In this document: positions 51,647 through 60,430 of the stretch, one piece after another
How the letters are laid out: the number at the start of each line of letters is the position of its first letter
How positions within the stretch are numbered: position 1 is the first letter of the stretch
Assembly (NCBI RefSeq): GCF_947501225.1
Contig: NZ_CANMUW010000006.1
Location: 124,001-188,000, forward strand
From: an uncultured Shewanella sp.
GTDB taxonomy: Bacteria; Pseudomonadota; Gammaproteobacteria; Enterobacterales; Shewanellaceae
Reading direction: 5' to 3'
Length of the DNA: 64,000 nucleotides
Program-made: the position numbers and the translations under genes
The notes under the pieces: generated by a model
The model's database searches: none
Seen by the model: the letters and a program-made list of their open reading frames with translations, nothing else
What the model was told of the DNA's origin: nothing

Positions 51647-53098
51647 TTATAACAAGGCTGGTATACCCGGCAATTGACCCACAAGCGCCAACGAACCAAC
51701 ACAGATGATCAAGGCGGCCATCGGTATTACAAGTTTGTCTGTGCGTGAAAGAGAGTCTGCACGCTCTTTGTTGCCTATTAATCCAAGGTTATCGAGTACC
51801 ATAGTCAGTGCCCAGCCAAATACAGGGTTGACCAGGGCGCAAGCGAACATACAGATACCAGCGCTTTGAGCGTTACTCGAACTCTTCACCATCTGCATTC
51901 CGGCTTCCAACAGCGGCAGGAATACACCCACTAACAGTGCAACGCGCAGAACAGGTTCCCACATTGCGAGATCCATCGGGAATCCCAATACGGCTGTCAT
52001 GACACAAAGCAGGCCTGTCAGTAATGCACCACCAGGAATGGGACGCTTGGCTATCGCTGCCGGGATCATGTATGTCCCCCAGGATGAGGAGAGGTTACCT
52101 CCACCTAAACCTGCACCGACAATTTGACGAATAGAACACACGGCCATGGTGTCATCTACATTCATCAATGTGCCTTTAGCACTTTTAGGGTAATTCAGTT
52201 CCTGGAATACGCGGTGCCCAAGAAAATCCGGTGACCACATCGCCACAGCCAGAATGGCGAAAGGAACAACGGCAATATAGTGCTCCAGCTGTGGCCAGCC
52301 CAGTTGCCAACCGGTCGTTTCACCCCACCAGTAGAACGGATTCATATTGGGCAAACCCGGCTCGGTAACGAATTCAAACGGTACGCCCATGGCGAATGAA
52401 ACGATACCGGCGATCAGTGAGCACAGTGGAATAGCCACCCAACGCTTTTGAATTTTGGCCAGATAGGCATAGATAATGATGGAGGTGAGAATGACCACGA
52501 ATGGGACCGCATCTTGGGCAGAGCTTATGGCCCAGGACTCAAACTTGTTTAATTGTCCGATTAGTCCCACTGCACCCAGGTATATCAGCAATCCACCCCG
52601 AACCCCTTCGCCGGTCAGGTTTACCAGCCGGGAGCCGCCCTTGGTTGCACTCAGGATTAAGCCAAACAGACCCACCATAATCCCCAGTGCCAGCGGGTGT
52701 CCGCCAGCCGCTGCGATTAAAGGAATGAGGGGGATCATTGGCCCGTGAGTACCAGCCAAATTAGTCAAGGGGTTGAGGATTGCGGAGAAGAATACAACAA
52801 AGATGATACCGGCTATCAATAGTTCGAAGCGGGTGTTTTCAGCGACAAACTCTTGTGACAGGCCAAATTGGCTCGCAAATGCAGCAACCATAGCGGCTAC
52901 CATCACAACTTTACCGATTGTTGCGGCAAGCGCCGGTACCCAATCTTCTATTTCGATACCAAAGTCACGAAACGGTAGGTTAATCCGCCAACGTTTTAGA
53001 TCCATGATTGATAATTCATGCTCAAGATAGGCGGTCCTCGATTCAAACTCGCTTGCCTTGCGACGGCGCTGTTTATAGGTCGCTTGTTCTGTACTCAT
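51647..53098 (-). CDS. DUF3360 family membrane transporter
   Basis: A 483-residue protein with about 12 hydrophobic segments after a charged N-terminus of about 45 residues. The patterns NPLTNLAGTHGPMIPLIPLIAAAGGHPLALG and GAGLGGGNLSSSWGTYMIP resemble the SulP/NCS2 transporter fold. I recall related proteins being annotated as DUF3360 permeases in Vibrio and Shewanella. The substrate is unknown; an anion or purine-like solute would fit the fold. It stands alone, with degenerate direct repeats 42-110 bases upstream of the start that may be regulator sites. Confidence 0.72.
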   Translation of the reverse strand: MSTEQATYKQRRRKASEFESRTAYLEHELSIMDLKRWRINLPFRDFGIEIEDWVPALAATIGKVVMVAAMVAAFASQFGLSQEFVAENTRFELLIAGIIFVVFFSAILNPLTNLAGTHGPMIPLIPLIAAAGGHPLALGIMVGLFGLILSATKGGSRLVNLTGEGVRGGLLIYLGAVGLIGQLNKFESWAISSAQDAVPFVVILTSIIIYAYLAKIQKRWVAIPLCSLIAGIVSFAMGVPFEFVTEPGLPNMNPFYWWGETTGWQLGWPQLEHYIAVVPFAILAVAMWSPDFLGHRVFQELNYPKSAKGTLMNVDDTMAVCSIRQIVGAGLGGGNLSSSWGTYMIPAAIAKRPIPGGALLTGLLCVMTAVLGFPMDLAMWEPVLRVALLVGVFLPLLEAGMQMVKSSSNAQSAGICMFACALVNPVFGWALTMVLDNLGLIGNKERADSLSRTDKLVIPMAALIICVGSLALVGQLPGIPALL

Positions 53099-53140
53099 AT
53101 CTTCTCCGATTTATCAATAACATCAGCTGAAAATACTCTC

Positions 53141-53208
53141 TGTTAGTGAAAGTAACTTATGTTACTGAAAGAAGTTTACATTAATGAAAGTTCTATTAAC
53201 GAAGTTTA
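53141..53208 (-). promoter_or_regulatory. Degenerate direct repeats upstream of the DUF3360 gene
   Basis: TGTTAGTGAAAGTAACTTA (53141) is followed without a gap by TGTTACTGAAAGAAGTTTA (53160), then CATTAATGAAAGTTCTA (53179) and TTAACGAAGTTTA (53196). Three to four units of about 19 bases with a GAAAG core, on one face of the helix, look like tandem sites for a transcription factor. Confidence 0.45.
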
Positions 53209-53632
53209 AGCATGGTCTGAACAATTTCAATAACAATTAGTGATCTTTAATATACAGGTTGGACATTTTTTGATCTTGTGATCTTTCGCGTATTAGTAGA
53301 ACCTGAAATGAGATCTCTGTCACACTTGTGGTTCTTCATTAGAGTCAAAGGCTTATGTGTCATTAAGACTTTTGGCACTTAAAAGTCACTTTTTGTCGTC
53401 ATAAAGGGGAGCGACAGTAAAACTTGGGCGGGAGTGAATAATGTAGGGAGTAAATGGGGAGCCGGGTATGAATAAACCCCGACTTGTCAGTAGCGAGCCA
53501 CCTGTTAGTGATGAAGAGTTTCTGTTTGCTGGGACAGGTTGCCCCTCTATCGCATACAGCTCTTTAATCGCATTGAACAAATTATGGCATTAACTATTAT
53601 TAGTACTACCCTATCCGTTCAAGGTGAATCCA
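53209..53632. other. Noncoding spacer between DUF3360 and HDOD genes
   Basis: No gene is supported. It contains an inverted repeat GACTTTT/AAAAGTC near 53367-53387 and must hold the divergent promoters. Confidence 0.5.
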
Positions 53633-54481
53633 ATGTCAAAATCACCTCTTGATTATGCCAGGCAAGCGCAGGAATTATGCGTGCTATCCGATGTTTATAT
53701 AAAATTGAATCGAATGTTATCCAGCGATGGTTGCAGCATGGAGGAGCTGGGCGATGCTATTGCCTATGAGCCGGCTATAGCCGCATCGATCTTAAAAATC
53801 GCCAATAGTGCCATGTTCAGCATGCCGAGAGAGATAGACAGCCTCTCTAAAGCGTTAGTTCTGCTGGGTATCAAGCAGGTAAAGAAACTGGTCGATGCCT
53901 ATGGTGTGACTGCGGCATTTTCAGCTATCGACCCTAAGGTCGTGGATATGGATAAATTCTGGGAGATCAGTGTCGATTGCGCCCTTATCTGTCAGTACTT
54001 CGCAAAAAATATGCAGATTAAGGATACCGATAACATCTTCCTGTCCGGGCTGTTTCATAACCTGGGGATGTTGGCCGTGGTCACGAGCGACCCGGATAAA
54101 GTTAAATATTGTGAGGGTTATGATCGTGACGAAACTCCCTGGTATCGCCAGTGTGAGATGTTTGGATTTACCTTTGCCGATTGTACCACCGAGCTGTTAA
54201 AGCTGTGGAATTTACCGGAGACCATCATACAGCCCATCGCAGAGTTCAATCATGTCGAAACTGAACCATTGCCTGAGAATAGTAAATTGCTTTATATTGC
54301 CTCGCGTCTGGCCGTAATTAACGCAGAACCCGGGATTTATACTAAAGAGGCGTTAATCAATGCGGATATCCTGGATGATATGGGTATTAGCTTAGATGAG
54401 TTAAACGAGTCGCTTCAGTATTGTAACCTACAAGCGATGGAGCTTCTGGCGACTTTTCCGATACAGGGCCGAAAGAGGTAA
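53633..54481 (+). CDS. HDOD domain protein
   Basis: A 282-residue soluble protein consisting of one HDOD domain (about residues 12-205) and a short helical tail. Landmarks are AIAYEPAIAASILKIANSAMF, LSKALVLLGIKQVKKLVDAYG and the degenerate HD region IFLSGLFHNLGMLAVV, where the catalytic HD is replaced by HN. HDOD proteins are non-catalytic signalling scaffolds linked to motility, c-di-GMP or stress. No partner gene is adjacent. The start at 53633 is chosen with AAGGTG upstream; a GTG nine bases earlier is also open. Confidence 0.88.
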   Translation: MSKSPLDYARQAQELCVLSDVYIKLNRMLSSDGCSMEELGDAIAYEPAIAASILKIANSAMFSMPREIDSLSKALVLLGIKQVKKLVDAYGVTAAFSAIDPKVVDMDKFWEISVDCALICQYFAKNMQIKDTDNIFLSGLFHNLGMLAVVTSDPDKVKYCEGYDRDETPWYRQCEMFGFTFADCTTELLKLWNLPETIIQPIAEFNHVETEPLPENSKLLYIASRLAVINAEPGIYTKEALINADILDDMGISLDELNESLQYCNLQAMELLATFPIQGRKR

Positions 54482-54575
54482 CACCGGGTTGCTAACAGCC
54501 ATTCGTGGCGGCACACTCATAGGAAATACAGGGCAAAGTAGAATAAGAGTCAGCGGTTATAAATGAAATGCAGCC

Positions 54576-54977
54576 ATGAATGAAGCCATCACTATCCCAC
54601 TTCCATCCCTTATCCATCGGATAGGGAGAGAGGCTGTCAAACAGGCCCAAGCCGTGGCTCGGCAATATCAGTGCGAGCTCAAGCGTGTGCGCCGCTCCAG
54701 AAATTGGGGCATATCCGGTGATGCCATCAACATTCAATCCTTTACAGGACAGCTGAAAGCGACTCAGTTGCAAAGGGAAGCAGTTGAATTTCGTTACCTT
54801 ATCCAAAAGGTTGAAACCGCCTTGCTTGAGCATACCGACAAGCTGGAACCGATAGAGGCAAAGCTTGCCCGTCTTATTACCGACACCCCCAACATCACCC
54901 TGAATGAGTTGATGCATATTACCGATTGCTCTCTGGCTGAAGCGAGATCGGCACGTTTTAATGCCGACGATTGGTAA
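54576..54977 (+). CDS. Small protein, annotated in relatives as ribosome-recycling-factor family
   Basis: A 133-residue basic protein beginning MNEAITIPLPSLIHRIGRE. It contains CELKRVRRSRNWGISGDAINI, a helical middle, and the C-terminal NITLNELMHITDCSLAEARSARF, which looks like a helix-turn-helix. I recall Shewanella proteins of this length and sequence named ribosome recycling factor family, but true RRF is about 185 residues and the similarity to it is not evident by eye. Nucleic-acid binding is plausible from the charge. No operon partner. Confidence 0.6.
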   Translation: MNEAITIPLPSLIHRIGREAVKQAQAVARQYQCELKRVRRSRNWGISGDAINIQSFTGQLKATQLQREAVEFRYLIQKVETALLEHTDKLEPIEAKLARLITDTPNITLNELMHITDCSLAEARSARFNADDW

Positions 54978-55108
54978 AAGTATCTGGCGGTCGAAAAGGG
55001 GAGCTAATCAAGTTTGGTACTGCCAGCCTAACCTCAGAGATATATCCATATCGACCGGCTCATGCTGTTAATGAGTCTGACTCTGTTTCTTTTACCTTTA
55101 TCATTGGT

Positions 55109-55127
55109 AATGATAATTATTATCATT
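55109..55127. promoter_or_regulatory. Fur box
   Basis: AATGATAATTATTATCATT is a perfect 19-base palindrome matching the Fur consensus GATAATGATAATCATTATC in half-site sequence. It overlaps the -35 region of the promoter of the DUF2325 gene, the position expected for iron-dependent repression. Confidence 0.85.
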
Positions 55128-55153
55128 GACAGAGTGGGTATAACCATTACACT
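55126..55153 (+). promoter_or_regulatory. Sigma-70 promoter of the DUF2325 gene
   Basis: A perfect -35 TTGACA (55126-55131) is followed 16 bases later by TACACT (55148-55153). The Fur box overlaps its upstream end. Confidence 0.65.
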
Positions 55154-55230
55154 AACCTCATTAACGAATGAATCATTGCCAAAGGGCAAGCATAACCGCG
55201 ACAGAACCACGATAGAATAAGGGGGATGGC

Positions 55231-56472
55231 ATGTGCGATGCGTCAGCTAGTGCCAAAGGGGCAGAGGTATCAAACGGCTTTAAGGGGAAGCGTAAACTGT
55301 GGGAGCTACCCGGCAAGCTGCTATGCCCGGTTATAGGTACCTGCCTGACCACCTCTGAGATCCGAAAGTTGGCGGAGAAGGTTGTCGATAAGGATCAGGC
55401 CCGAAAAGGCGATTACTGGCTTCATACCTGGGTGGTCTCCAACTGCGACAGCAAACACCGGCTCTCTTTGACGGTGCAAAAGCATCTGGATAAAAAGTTT
55501 GCCGCCGCCATCAAGCGCTTTGGTCAGCTTAAATGCCGCGATAAACTCAAGCAGGCCTGGCAGCAACATATTGATCGAGGGGCCAGTGCCGAAGCCTTGT
55601 GGGCATTGCTAACCCACCCCTTGTGCGATCTGGCCACGCAGGATATGGCATATGAAACTATTCATATGCTGTCGCACCAGATTGGTGCCGGTCAGCGTGC
55701 CGATCTGAAACGCCTGCATGATGTCGAAAAGGAGCTGGCTGAACTGAAAAAAGCGCTGGATAAAAGCCAGCAGAAGGCGCGACAGACCATCTCCAGCAAA
55801 GAGAGTCAGCTGCTGACACTGCAGCAGCAACTGGCTGAACTCAAGGCGGAGAATCTGCGCCTCAAGGAGCACAGCCAAAGACTAGAGCAGGAGGGGAGCA
55901 GGGCTCTTGCGCCGCAACTGCAGCAGTTGCGTAACGAGCTTTCCAGCAAGAGTAGCTCGGTCGAGATCCTGGATAAGCAAAAGCTGCAGTGGCAGCAGAA
56001 ACTGAGGCAGAGTGAAGATAACATTCTGGACTTAACTCAGAAGCTACAGCAGCGGGAGCAGGAGACCCGGGCTCTGGAAGGGTTTGTAAAACAGAGTCTC
56101 TCTCCCTGTAATGGTTGTAGTGCCGACAGCTGTCGCGATTGTCCGGATCTCAAGGGGCAGAAGATCCTCTGTGTTGGCGGTCTGCACCGCATGACAGATC
56201 AGTACCGGGAGCTGGTGTCTCGCTGCAATGGCGAATTCAGTCACCATGACGGCGGCATCGAGGATCGCAGCAAGCGCCTCGATGCCCTGCTCTGGTCCGC
56301 CGATGCGGTTATCTGTGCCACCGACTGTATCAGTCACGACGCCTACTATCGGTTGAAGCGTTTCTGCAAGCAGCACAAGAAGCGCCACCTGTTTATCCCT
56401 TCATCCGGCATATCCAGCTTTGCCAAGGCGATGGATGATGTTGCCAATGAGGTCAGCTGCATCAGCCTTTGA
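55231..56472 (+). CDS. DUF2325 protein with coiled coil, Fur-regulated
   Basis: A 413-residue soluble protein with GGGGGA just before the ATG. The N-terminal region (to about residue 165) has LPGKLLCPVIGTCLTTSEIRKLAEK. A long Gln/Lys/Glu-rich coiled coil covers about residues 165-285. A Cys cluster CNGCSADSCRDC, with CxxC spacing that could hold zinc or an iron-sulfur centre, precedes the DUF2325 domain (ILCVGGLHRMTDQYRELV, FSHHDGGIEDRSKRLDALLWSADAVICATDCISHDAYY). The promoter carries a perfect Fur box, so the gene should be induced when iron is scarce. The Cys cluster may make it an iron-responsive factor. The mechanism is unknown. Confidence 0.85.
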   Translation: MCDASASAKGAEVSNGFKGKRKLWELPGKLLCPVIGTCLTTSEIRKLAEKVVDKDQARKGDYWLHTWVVSNCDSKHRLSLTVQKHLDKKFAAAIKRFGQLKCRDKLKQAWQQHIDRGASAEALWALLTHPLCDLATQDMAYETIHMLSHQIGAGQRADLKRLHDVEKELAELKKALDKSQQKARQTISSKESQLLTLQQQLAELKAENLRLKEHSQRLEQEGSRALAPQLQQLRNELSSKSSSVEILDKQKLQWQQKLRQSEDNILDLTQKLQQREQETRALEGFVKQSLSPCNGCSADSCRDCPDLKGQKILCVGGLHRMTDQYRELVSRCNGEFSHHDGGIEDRSKRLDALLWSADAVICATDCISHDAYYRLKRFCKQHKKRHLFIPSSGISSFAKAMDDVANEVSCISL

Positions 56473-56629
56473 CGTAGGACGGCTCCGGTTGCGAAGGTTT
56501 TAATAGCGCTGCTCATAAGCTGTAGTTGATTATTTTGAATGAAACCTACCTCTGTGCGGCTATCAATAGATCGCCGTCAGAAAGTGATGCTGATGGTGTG
56601 TCCGGTGACCAAAGGAGGCCCACTTAGGT

Positions 56630-56664
56630 AAAAAAAAAGAGGTTAACCATTAGGTTAGCCTCTT
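56630..56664 (-). terminator. Terminator of the old-yellow-enzyme gene
   Basis: GAGGTTAACC and GGTTAGCCTC form a stem with one mismatch. The adjacent run of nine A on the plus strand is the U tract of the minus-strand transcript. Confidence 0.82.
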
Positions 56665-56770
56665 CTGCCTCAAGACAAAGATAAGACACAGGATTGATGA
56701 TTTTTAAAAACTTTTCACTCTAAATTTATTGCAGCAAACTCTTTACACCCATCTCTTTAAACTAATACCT

Positions 56771-57823
56771 TTAAAGTAAGCTGGTTAGCATCTCATCGGA
56801 ATATTCCACCAACTCAGCCCCTTCACGGACTCGGGCTACATAATCGGGGTTAGCGATAAAAGGTCTGCCGATCGCTAACAGATCAAATTTGTCTTCGGCG
56901 ATGGCTGCGCTGCCAGTTTCTGCGCTATAGCTGCCTACCCCAACCAAGGTTTTACTATAAACGCTGCGTACGTAACTCGATGCGCTGCCGTCCAGGTAAT
57001 CAAACTCCATGGCATCATCGAAAATACCGATATGCAGGAAGGCCAGTTCGCGTTGTTCCAGCTCAGCGAGAAAATAATCAAATACGGCACGGTCTCTGAT
57101 GTCTCCGGCCATATTGACATAGGCTCCCGGTGAAACTCTTAGGCCTGTTCTGTCATTGCCGATGCGGTCAGATATCGCATCCACAACGGCCAAGGGGAAG
57201 CGGGTCATATTTTCGGCTGTTTGACCATATTCATCGGTGCGACGATTGCTGTCATGATGCAGGAACTGATCGATAAGATAACCATTTGCCCCGTGGATCT
57301 CGACGCCGTCGAAGCCGGCATCTATCGCGTTCGCCGCAGCTTGTGCGAAATCAGCAACTAGCTGAGTTATCTCATCATGAGTTACTGCTTTAGGGAGGTG
57401 ATAGCTCAACTCTCGCATTCTGGGCAGAGTTCCCTCCAGGCCAACGGCGGATGGGGCCAATACCTGAGTAGAACCAGATTTTTCGAAAAAGTGTGGGTGG
57501 GCGACCCGGCCGGTATGCCATAACTGGGCGAATATTTTGCCACCGGCTTTATGCACTGCATCTGTCACTACACGCCAGCCATCGATCTGAGCCGGGGTAA
57601 ACAGACCAGGGGTATTGGGGTAGCCCTGACCGTCGGGACGAACAAGTACGGCTTCAGAGATGATAAGGCCTGCTTCGGCGCGACGAGCATAATATTCAGC
57701 CATGGCCTGAGTCGGCACTAATTCCTCATCTGCCATACAACGAGTCAGCGGTGCCATCAGGATGCGGTTTTGTAGGGTGATAGTCTCGTTGAGTGCAAAG
57801 GGTTGAAATAGATTCTCAGTCAT
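56771..57823 (-). CDS. Old yellow enzyme family alkene reductase (NemA-like)
   Basis: A 350-residue FMN enzyme, normal length. It reduces activated double bonds, quinones or nitro compounds with NAD(P)H. Landmarks are ILMAPLTRCMA at the start, AQLWHTGRVAHP, the active-site HGANGYLIDQFLHHDSNRRTDEYG (His and Asn that bind the substrate carbonyl) and GRPFIANPDYVARVREG near the end. The start at 57823 has AGAGG five bases upstream. A divergent TetR gene and three operators lie upstream, the layout of nemR-nemA, so induction by electrophiles is likely. Confidence 0.93.
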   Translation of the reverse strand: MTENLFQPFALNETITLQNRILMAPLTRCMADEELVPTQAMAEYYARRAEAGLIISEAVLVRPDGQGYPNTPGLFTPAQIDGWRVVTDAVHKAGGKIFAQLWHTGRVAHPHFFEKSGSTQVLAPSAVGLEGTLPRMRELSYHLPKAVTHDEITQLVADFAQAAANAIDAGFDGVEIHGANGYLIDQFLHHDSNRRTDEYGQTAENMTRFPLAVVDAISDRIGNDRTGLRVSPGAYVNMAGDIRDRAVFDYFLAELEQRELAFLHIGIFDDAMEFDYLDGSASSYVRSVYSKTLVGVGSYSAETGSAAIAEDKFDLLAIGRPFIANPDYVARVREGAELVEYSDEMLTSLL

Positions 57824-57838
57824 AGCGACCTCTTTTTC

Positions 57839-57905
57839 TTGAATGTCCATTCAAGATATTCTTATTTGAACGATCATTCAAGTATTATTTTGAACAAGCA
57901 TTCAA
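57839..57905. promoter_or_regulatory. Three TetR-type operators between nemA-like and tetR-like genes
   Basis: TTGAATGTCCATTCAA (57839-57854), TTGAACGATCATTCAA (57866-57881) and TTGAACAAGCATTCAA (57890-57905) share the inverted repeat TTGAAYNNNCATTCAA. Centres lie 27 and 24 bases apart. The first is just upstream of the nemA-like ribosome-binding site; the last is about 60 bases before the regulator gene. Most likely they are the sites of the adjacent TetR protein, which would control both genes. Confidence 0.82.
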
Positions 57906-57964
57906 AATTAAGTACAATCAGCTTACTGACGATTGGTGAGTCATAGCCCGGAGCCAAAGCCCAG

Positions 57965-58546
57965 ATGCGCAACGCTGAATTTGATAGAGAGAAAGTATTG
58001 AGATCCGCCATAGCCGCCTTTATGAAGAAAGGTTATGGCAAGACGAGTATGCAAGATCTAACTAAAGCTACAGGCATACACCCTGGGTCTATCTACTGCG
58101 CATTCAGCAATAAACGTGGCCTTCTGTTAGAGGCCTTAGCGCTGTATCAGCGTGACGCTAGTGCCGAGTTTCAGAGCTTCTTCTCTGGAGAGAGGCCGGT
58201 ATTAACCGAGCTGAAAGCCTATCTGGATAGCATCGTTCAGGAGTGCGTGAGTGGCGAGGCGGTGAAGGCCTGCCTGCTTACTAAAGCGCTTAACGAGATG
58301 GCTCAGCAGGATGAAGAGCTGCAAAAAATTATTACGGAGAACCTGGCTAGCTGGCAGCAGGGGCTCGCCGATGTTTTTGAGCAGGCCCAGGCTAAGGGAG
58401 AGCTCAGCACTAATCGCGATAGCCAACATCTGGCACGCTTTCTGGCCATGGGGATCTATGGTTTAAGAACCTTTGCACATACCCATCCTCAGGGGGAAAT
58501 CCTGCAAGAGTTAGCGGATCAGCTCTATCTGGATATCTGCGCTTAA
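57965..58546 (+). CDS. TetR family regulator (NemR-like)
   Basis: A 193-residue repressor. The N-terminal helix-turn-helix covers about residues 7-55 (FMKKGYGKTSMQDLTKATGIHPGSIYCAFSNKRGLLLEA), and the TetR_C_16-like ligand domain follows. Cys residues at about 43 (IYCAFSN), 93 and 101 could sense electrophiles as in NemR, but this is inference. It is divergent from the old-yellow-enzyme gene with three shared operators. A bidirectional terminator follows. Confidence 0.9.
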   Translation: MRNAEFDREKVLRSAIAAFMKKGYGKTSMQDLTKATGIHPGSIYCAFSNKRGLLLEALALYQRDASAEFQSFFSGERPVLTELKAYLDSIVQECVSGEAVKACLLTKALNEMAQQDEELQKIITENLASWQQGLADVFEQAQAKGELSTNRDSQHLARFLAMGIYGLRTFAHTHPQGEILQELADQLYLDICA

Positions 58547-58588
58547 TTTTCTCAATAAAAAGTCTAATACCAATCAGTATAAAGAGTA

Positions 58589-58620
58589 AAAGGGCCGAAG
58601 CTGATTAACTCCGGCCCTTT
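58589..58620. terminator. Bidirectional terminator
   Basis: AAAGGGCCG pairs perfectly with CGGCCCTTT between the convergent TetR and Spo0M genes, with short T tracts both ways. Confidence 0.8.
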
Positions 58621-58648
58621 CTGTTTTCTTATCAGCACTCAGGCGAGA

Positions 58649-59401
58649 CTAAGAGAGCAGGTTCTCTATGTAAGGTCTGACGGCTTCGACGCTGTCACAG
58701 TGGTTGGGGATAGATGTGCTGCGGTAGCCGTCGCCTACGAAGGCCCTGTCTATCTCTATCAGAACACCGGTCTCTTCGCCATTGTCGACGAAGGTGACTT
58801 CGAGCTCACGGGCACCGAAAAATGAGCGGGACTCAGGCTTAAACTCATACTCCTGGTAACATGGCAGGTGTGATGAGAACTCGTGGGCATGTACATAACC
58901 GGCTTCGATATCGCTCTTAAACAGGCGATAGCCGCTGCTCTCTATTAGTTCTAATACCGCAAGCTGAGTGTTTGAGGGGACGATGACTAATGGGTCTTTA
59001 TCGCTGCCATCGATACCATTTTTGATATCAAGACCTGTTTGTAGCCAGACCTTGCCGATACGCTGACCAAACAGGCTGGTGGCGGGAGCCTCAGGGTGAA
59101 GGTTTAGTTCGAATTGGCGGGTGACGGTCTCACCGGGTTGAATAACCTGTTTTAGCATCGGCTTCCAGCTTTGTAGCACGACACTCTTGTTATATTTTAC
59201 CTCGTCATCGCCCACTGTTTTCTCGGCCTTGGCCTGTGCCATGATGGCGAACTCAAGACCATTGAGCTCCTGTTCGACCTCGCCGCCTTTAATGACTGCC
59301 TCAATCTTAAATGGTTCGCCTGCGCGTAACTGTTTGTCGAGCAATATGGTATCTACGGTCGCTTTCCCGATACCGACGCTGGCTAAGATCTTCTTTAACA
59401 T
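58649..59401 (-). CDS. Spo0M family protein
   Basis: A 250-residue protein with the arrestin-like Spo0M fold. Landmarks are LLDKQLRAGEPFKIEAVIKGG, NKSVVLQSWKPMLKQVIQPGETVTRQFEL and the C-terminal FVGDGYRSTSIPNHC. Family members in Bacillus influence sporulation control and the cytoskeleton; the role in non-sporulating marine bacteria is unknown. It is cytoplasmic, single-gene, and convergent with the TetR gene. Confidence 0.88.
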   Translation of the reverse strand: MLKKILASVGIGKATVDTILLDKQLRAGEPFKIEAVIKGGEVEQELNGLEFAIMAQAKAEKTVGDDEVKYNKSVVLQSWKPMLKQVIQPGETVTRQFELNLHPEAPATSLFGQRIGKVWLQTGLDIKNGIDGSDKDPLVIVPSNTQLAVLELIESSGYRLFKSDIEAGYVHAHEFSSHLPCYQEYEFKPESRSFFGARELEVTFVDNGEETGVLIEIDRAFVGDGYRSTSIPNHCDSVEAVRPYIENLLS

Positions 59402-59542
59402 GGTTCTTTCCTTAGATGTTGAACTAGCTTGATGCTGACACTAGCACTCTGGCTTCTGCCATTCAATAATCACTTTGTAACTGGATAGTTAAAGTGGGCA
59501 AGGCACTAAGAAAGTGCACTAAGGAAGAGCTCTGGGGCGTGG

Positions 59543-60166
59543 TTACTTTGTGAATTCAGGCACAAAGCTTGGTCCAACATATCCTCCATTGTGTCTGTTG
59601 ATCACATTTTCTATGGTCATGATTCCAAACATAATTTTTTTGACGAAGGACTCCGAGTTACCAACGAAATAGTAAGAGGGGTGTCTCGACCAGATATTCT
59701 GTAGCTTTTTGTCCAGCGCTGCAGCCTGAGTCGAAGACTCGTTTCTTATGGGGTTGTTACTCTGAATGTCACGTCCACTTGCGGCGGCAGACTCGAAGAA
59801 GATAACGGCGTCGTAACGGTTGAGCTCTTTTTCAATGCTGGAGCCTACCTCCTCAAAAAATTCATCTTCCGTTCCGGGCCAGTAGGCAAGACCATCCAAC
59901 GTACCTCTGTCACAGATGAGAAGTCTATCAGGGTACTGTTTCTCCTGGATATTCTCTACATTCTGCTGCAGAGCGAAGATGGTCTTTTGAACATTCTTGA
60001 CTACCTGCTCATCGGAGGATCTCGGGATGCCACCGGAAAAGAGCACGGTCGCAGACTCGGGAACGATAGCAACCGTATCGCCAAGCTCGCGGCGGAAAAG
60101 GTCGAGCGCTGTGGTCTTGCCCCCACCCGGGCCACCGGTTACCACTACTTTCAGTTGTCTTTTCAT
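59543..60166 (-). CDS. AAA_28 family ATPase/kinase
   Basis: A 207-residue P-loop protein starting MKRQLKVVVTGGPGGGKTTALDLF, with Walker A GGPGGGKT. The core continues with IVPESATVLFSGGIPR, LLICDRGTLDGLAYWPG (Walker B-like Asp) and AVIFFESAAASG. This matches the AAA_28 group, related to small-molecule kinases and to Ttd14/NadR-like domains. The substrate is unknown. Of three consecutive possible starts, the third (60166) has AGAGG at best spacing. Confidence 0.82.
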   Translation of the reverse strand: MKRQLKVVVTGGPGGGKTTALDLFRRELGDTVAIVPESATVLFSGGIPRSSDEQVVKNVQKTIFALQQNVENIQEKQYPDRLLICDRGTLDGLAYWPGTEDEFFEEVGSSIEKELNRYDAVIFFESAAASGRDIQSNNPIRNESSTQAAALDKKLQNIWSRHPSYYFVGNSESFVKKIMFGIMTIENVINRHNGGYVGPSFVPEFTK

Positions 60167-60348
60167 CATCACCTCTGCCAGGGAGTATGCTTTTTGACTG
60201 AAAAAAGATTAGCTACTACAAGCCATTATGGCACGTGATTCAAACTTATCGAATGTAAACAGTAAAATAAATTGGGTAAGTCAATAGTGAGGGTTATCAG
60301 TGAGGGGGAACGGGACTTGCTCATTGTTCTGGCGCCTCTACCAGACAA

Positions 60349-60379
60349 AAGACAGCCACCATAGTTTGGCGGCTGTCTG
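60349..60379 (-). terminator. Terminator of the protease gene
   Basis: GACAGCC pairs with GGCTGTC, extended by the flanking bases. A-rich sequence on the plus-strand left side gives a U tract on the minus strand. Confidence 0.7.
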
Positions 60380-60430
60380 AGGCTATCTCTGATTCAGGAT
60401 ATTTCCGTTTCGGCTATGGAGCGGGAGTGC

